From assembly GCA_030431975.1 (NCBI GenBank), contig JAUIHP010000004.1, positions 62,001-126,000 on the forward strand: a stretch of DNA of 64,000 nt, written 5' to 3'. A program made the translations under genes and the position numbers. Origin of the DNA: a bacterium (GTDB lineage Bacteria; Eisenbacteria; RBG-16-71-46; CAIMUX01). Below are positions 62,734 through 64,000 of the stretch, piece after piece; position 1 is the stretch's first letter; each line of letters opens with the position of its first letter. The notes below the pieces were generated by a model. That model was not told the DNA's origin. It did no database searches and saw only the letters and a list, made by a program, of their open reading frames with translations.

Positions 62734-64000
62734 GTGAGCCCTGACAGCTACCACTCCCGCAGCGGACCCTCTCCATGGGTCCTTGGATTCCACGGACGTT
62801 CCATCCCGGCTCCCGTCGCCGCGGCGATCCAGGAACGTCGGGTCGGCGGACTTTGTCTGTTCCGCGACAACTTCGGTGACAGTGTCGAAGAGTGCCTGGC
62901 GCTCCGCGAAGAAATCCTCTCGCTGGTTCCGTCGGGGACACCGTTCCTGTTGATGGCGGACGAGGAAGGCGGGCTGATCCATCCGACCGCAGGAATGACC
63001 TCGGCACTTGGCGATCGCTGGCCCGCGTTGCCGTCGCCGCGTGCGTTGGGGCGTCTGGGAAAGACTGCCGACGCGCGCTGGGTTGGGCAGCTGATCGGCG
63101 AACGGCTGCGGCAGCTGGGAGTCCATGTCGATCTCGCTCCGTGTCTGGACCTCGATACCGAGCTTTCCAATCCGATCATCGCGAGCCGCTCCTTCGGAAG
63201 TGAGCCGCAACGTGCGGCGGACCTGAGTTGGGCGTTCACGAAAGGCCTTCAGTCGACGAAGACGGTGGGTTGCCTGAAACACTACCCGGGCCACGGGGGC
63301 ACCAAGACCGACAGTCACAAGGTTCTGCCGAAGACCGACCCGGCGTCGCGCCGGATGCACGAGGACGCGTTTCTGCACTGTCTTGGAAGCGTGACCTCCG
63401 AGTGGCCGTGGATCATGACGGCGCACATCGACTGGGGAGACGAGATGCCGGCGTCCCTGAGTCGTGCGGTCATCGGACGCCTGACGCGTCGCTTCCCGGA
63501 TCCGCTCGTCATCACCGACTCGCTCGACATGGCTGCGGTGTCACTGGAGGACGGCGCTGCGCAGGAGGCTCTGCTTGCGCACAACGACGTGCTGCTGGTG
63601 GCGCGGGACTGGAACGCGGGTCTCCGTTCGATGCATCTGCTCGAGGAGAAGATCGAGTCCGTTCCGTCGGTTCTGGCCGCGCTGGTTCGGTCGCGAAGTC
63701 GGATCCGTGAGACCTGGGAGTCACTGGCCCGTCGTCGTCGGGGCATGGGAGCCAATCCCGCTACGGCTTCGGAAGGCGACAAGGCGACGCCGGAGGTGAT
63801 CGCAGAGCGCAACGAGCGCCTGGCCGCGTTGCACCGCCGCGCCGTCCTGCTGAAGGGTGACCCAGCCCAGCTGCCGCGAGGTAAGTACGTTTGGGTTCTG
63901 CCACGAGGACTGGAGCCCTACTTCGATCTCTCCGGCTGGACGCCGCCCTCGACCCGCAGTCGCAGCTGCGAAGAGGTCGCCTGGCTACCGGAGAAGCCCG
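62734..64000 (+). CDS. nagZ: Beta-N-acetylhexosaminidase, GH3 (NagZ-like), partial at window end
   Basis: A GH3 glycosidase, open to the window edge (422 complete codons). Conserved regions are FLLMADEEGG, VDLAPCLDLD, KHYPGHGGTKTDSH (with the His-Asp pair of NagZ) and ITDSLDM (with the nucleophile aspartate). NagZ removes N-acetylglucosamine from muropeptides in wall recycling. A Gly/Ala/Glu/Arg-rich segment after about 330 leads to a further C-terminal domain that is cut off, so the protein is longer than the roughly 340-residue cytoplasmic NagZ. GTG 62734 follows TAGGAGAG. No signal peptide is evident. Confidence 0.88.
   Translation, partial: MSPDSYHSRSGPSPWVLGFHGRSIPAPVAAAIQERRVGGLCLFRDNFGDSVEECLALREEILSLVPSGTPFLLMADEEGGLIHPTAGMTSALGDRWPALPSPRALGRLGKTADARWVGQLIGERLRQLGVHVDLAPCLDLDTELSNPIIASRSFGSEPQRAADLSWAFTKGLQSTKTVGCLKHYPGHGGTKTDSHKVLPKTDPASRRMHEDAFLHCLGSVTSEWPWIMTAHIDWGDEMPASLSRAVIGRLTRRFPDPLVITDSLDMAAVSLEDGAAQEALLAHNDVLLVARDWNAGLRSMHLLEEKIESVPSVLAALVRSRSRIRETWESLARRRRGMGANPATASEGDKATPEVIAERNERLAALHRRAVLLKGDPAQLPRGKYVWVLPRGLEPYFDLSGWTPPSTRSRSCEEVAWLPEKP

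Overview
The window looks like a GC-rich chromosomal segment of a Gram-negative, diderm bacterium outside the well-known Proteobacteria. The evidence is lipid A synthesis (lpxH), several outer-membrane barrels (an Omp85-type barrel, a Wzi-like barrel, a PorV/UPF0164-like protein), lipoproteins, two HtrA proteases, and exported proteases ending in FlgD/T9SS-like Ig domains. Combined with the many sigma-54 activators, this fits an FCB-group or neighbouring candidate phylum (Eisenbacteria or Krumholzibacteriota-like). The taxonomy is inference. The gene set is mostly core housekeeping plus envelope and regulation; I see no phage, IS element, CRISPR array or plasmid backbone.

Layout. 0-9.5 kb: DUF547 protein, rpoZ with its own terminator, an HtrA protease, a Nudix hydrolase, an HDOD protein, the queC-queD pair of preQ0 synthesis, a redoxin, a YbgC-type thioesterase coupled to a Wzi-like barrel, and OsmC. 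9.6-16 kb: initiator tRNA-fMet, eno-ftsB, and an ECF sigma factor with a good promoter followed by a zinc-finger anti-sigma-like protein and a bactofilin-like membrane protein, then an exported HExxH peptidase. 16-22.2 kb: a five-gene minus-strand operon, rlmN - histidine kinase - NtrC-type regulator - Omp85-type barrel - DUF4390. 22.3-30.6 kb: an ArsR regulator with a long disordered tail, a small exported acidic peptide, a 1018-residue TPR-GAF-AAA+-Fis regulator, an 840-base non-coding stretch full of RNA-like and inverted-repeat structure, and a fibronectin-III lipoprotein paired with a DUF4384 protein.

30.6-45 kb: PorV-like protein, lpxH, two glycosyltransferases, a second HtrA, an M23 peptidase plus AmiC amidase pair for cell-wall remodelling, and an HDOD - degenerate sensor kinase - motA - motB run without other flagellar genes. 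44-53.6 kb: a DUF2064 transferase, a large subtilase, a TlpA-like thioredoxin lipoprotein, a YggS protein, a DUF2400 protein, lysS and a PspF-like sigma-54 activator. 53.9-62 kb: dnaK-grpE with a third NtrC-like regulator overlapping grpE, a Fur-family regulator with a candidate operator, an outer-membrane barrel and a SpoIID protein. The window ends with a 9.3-copy array of a 61-base repeat and a GH3 (NagZ-like) gene that runs off the edge.

Two themes stand out. First, four sigma-54-type activators carry four different versions of the GAFTGA loop (GAFTGA, GSFTGA, GAFTDA, GAFTSA). Second, many intergenic gaps hold private short tandem arrays (units of 5, 8, 8, 10, 13, about 16, about 24, 32, 35 and 61 bases). 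These sometimes invade the ends of genes. The best candidate for an undescribed system is 23.58-28.8 kb. There a promoter drives a small secreted acidic peptide directly upstream of a cytoplasmic TPR-rich sigma-54 activator, reminiscent in layout of peptide/TPR-receptor pairs. A structured non-coding RNA candidate, a 25-bp inverted repeat and a sigma-54-like promoter in front of a surface lipoprotein operon follow.
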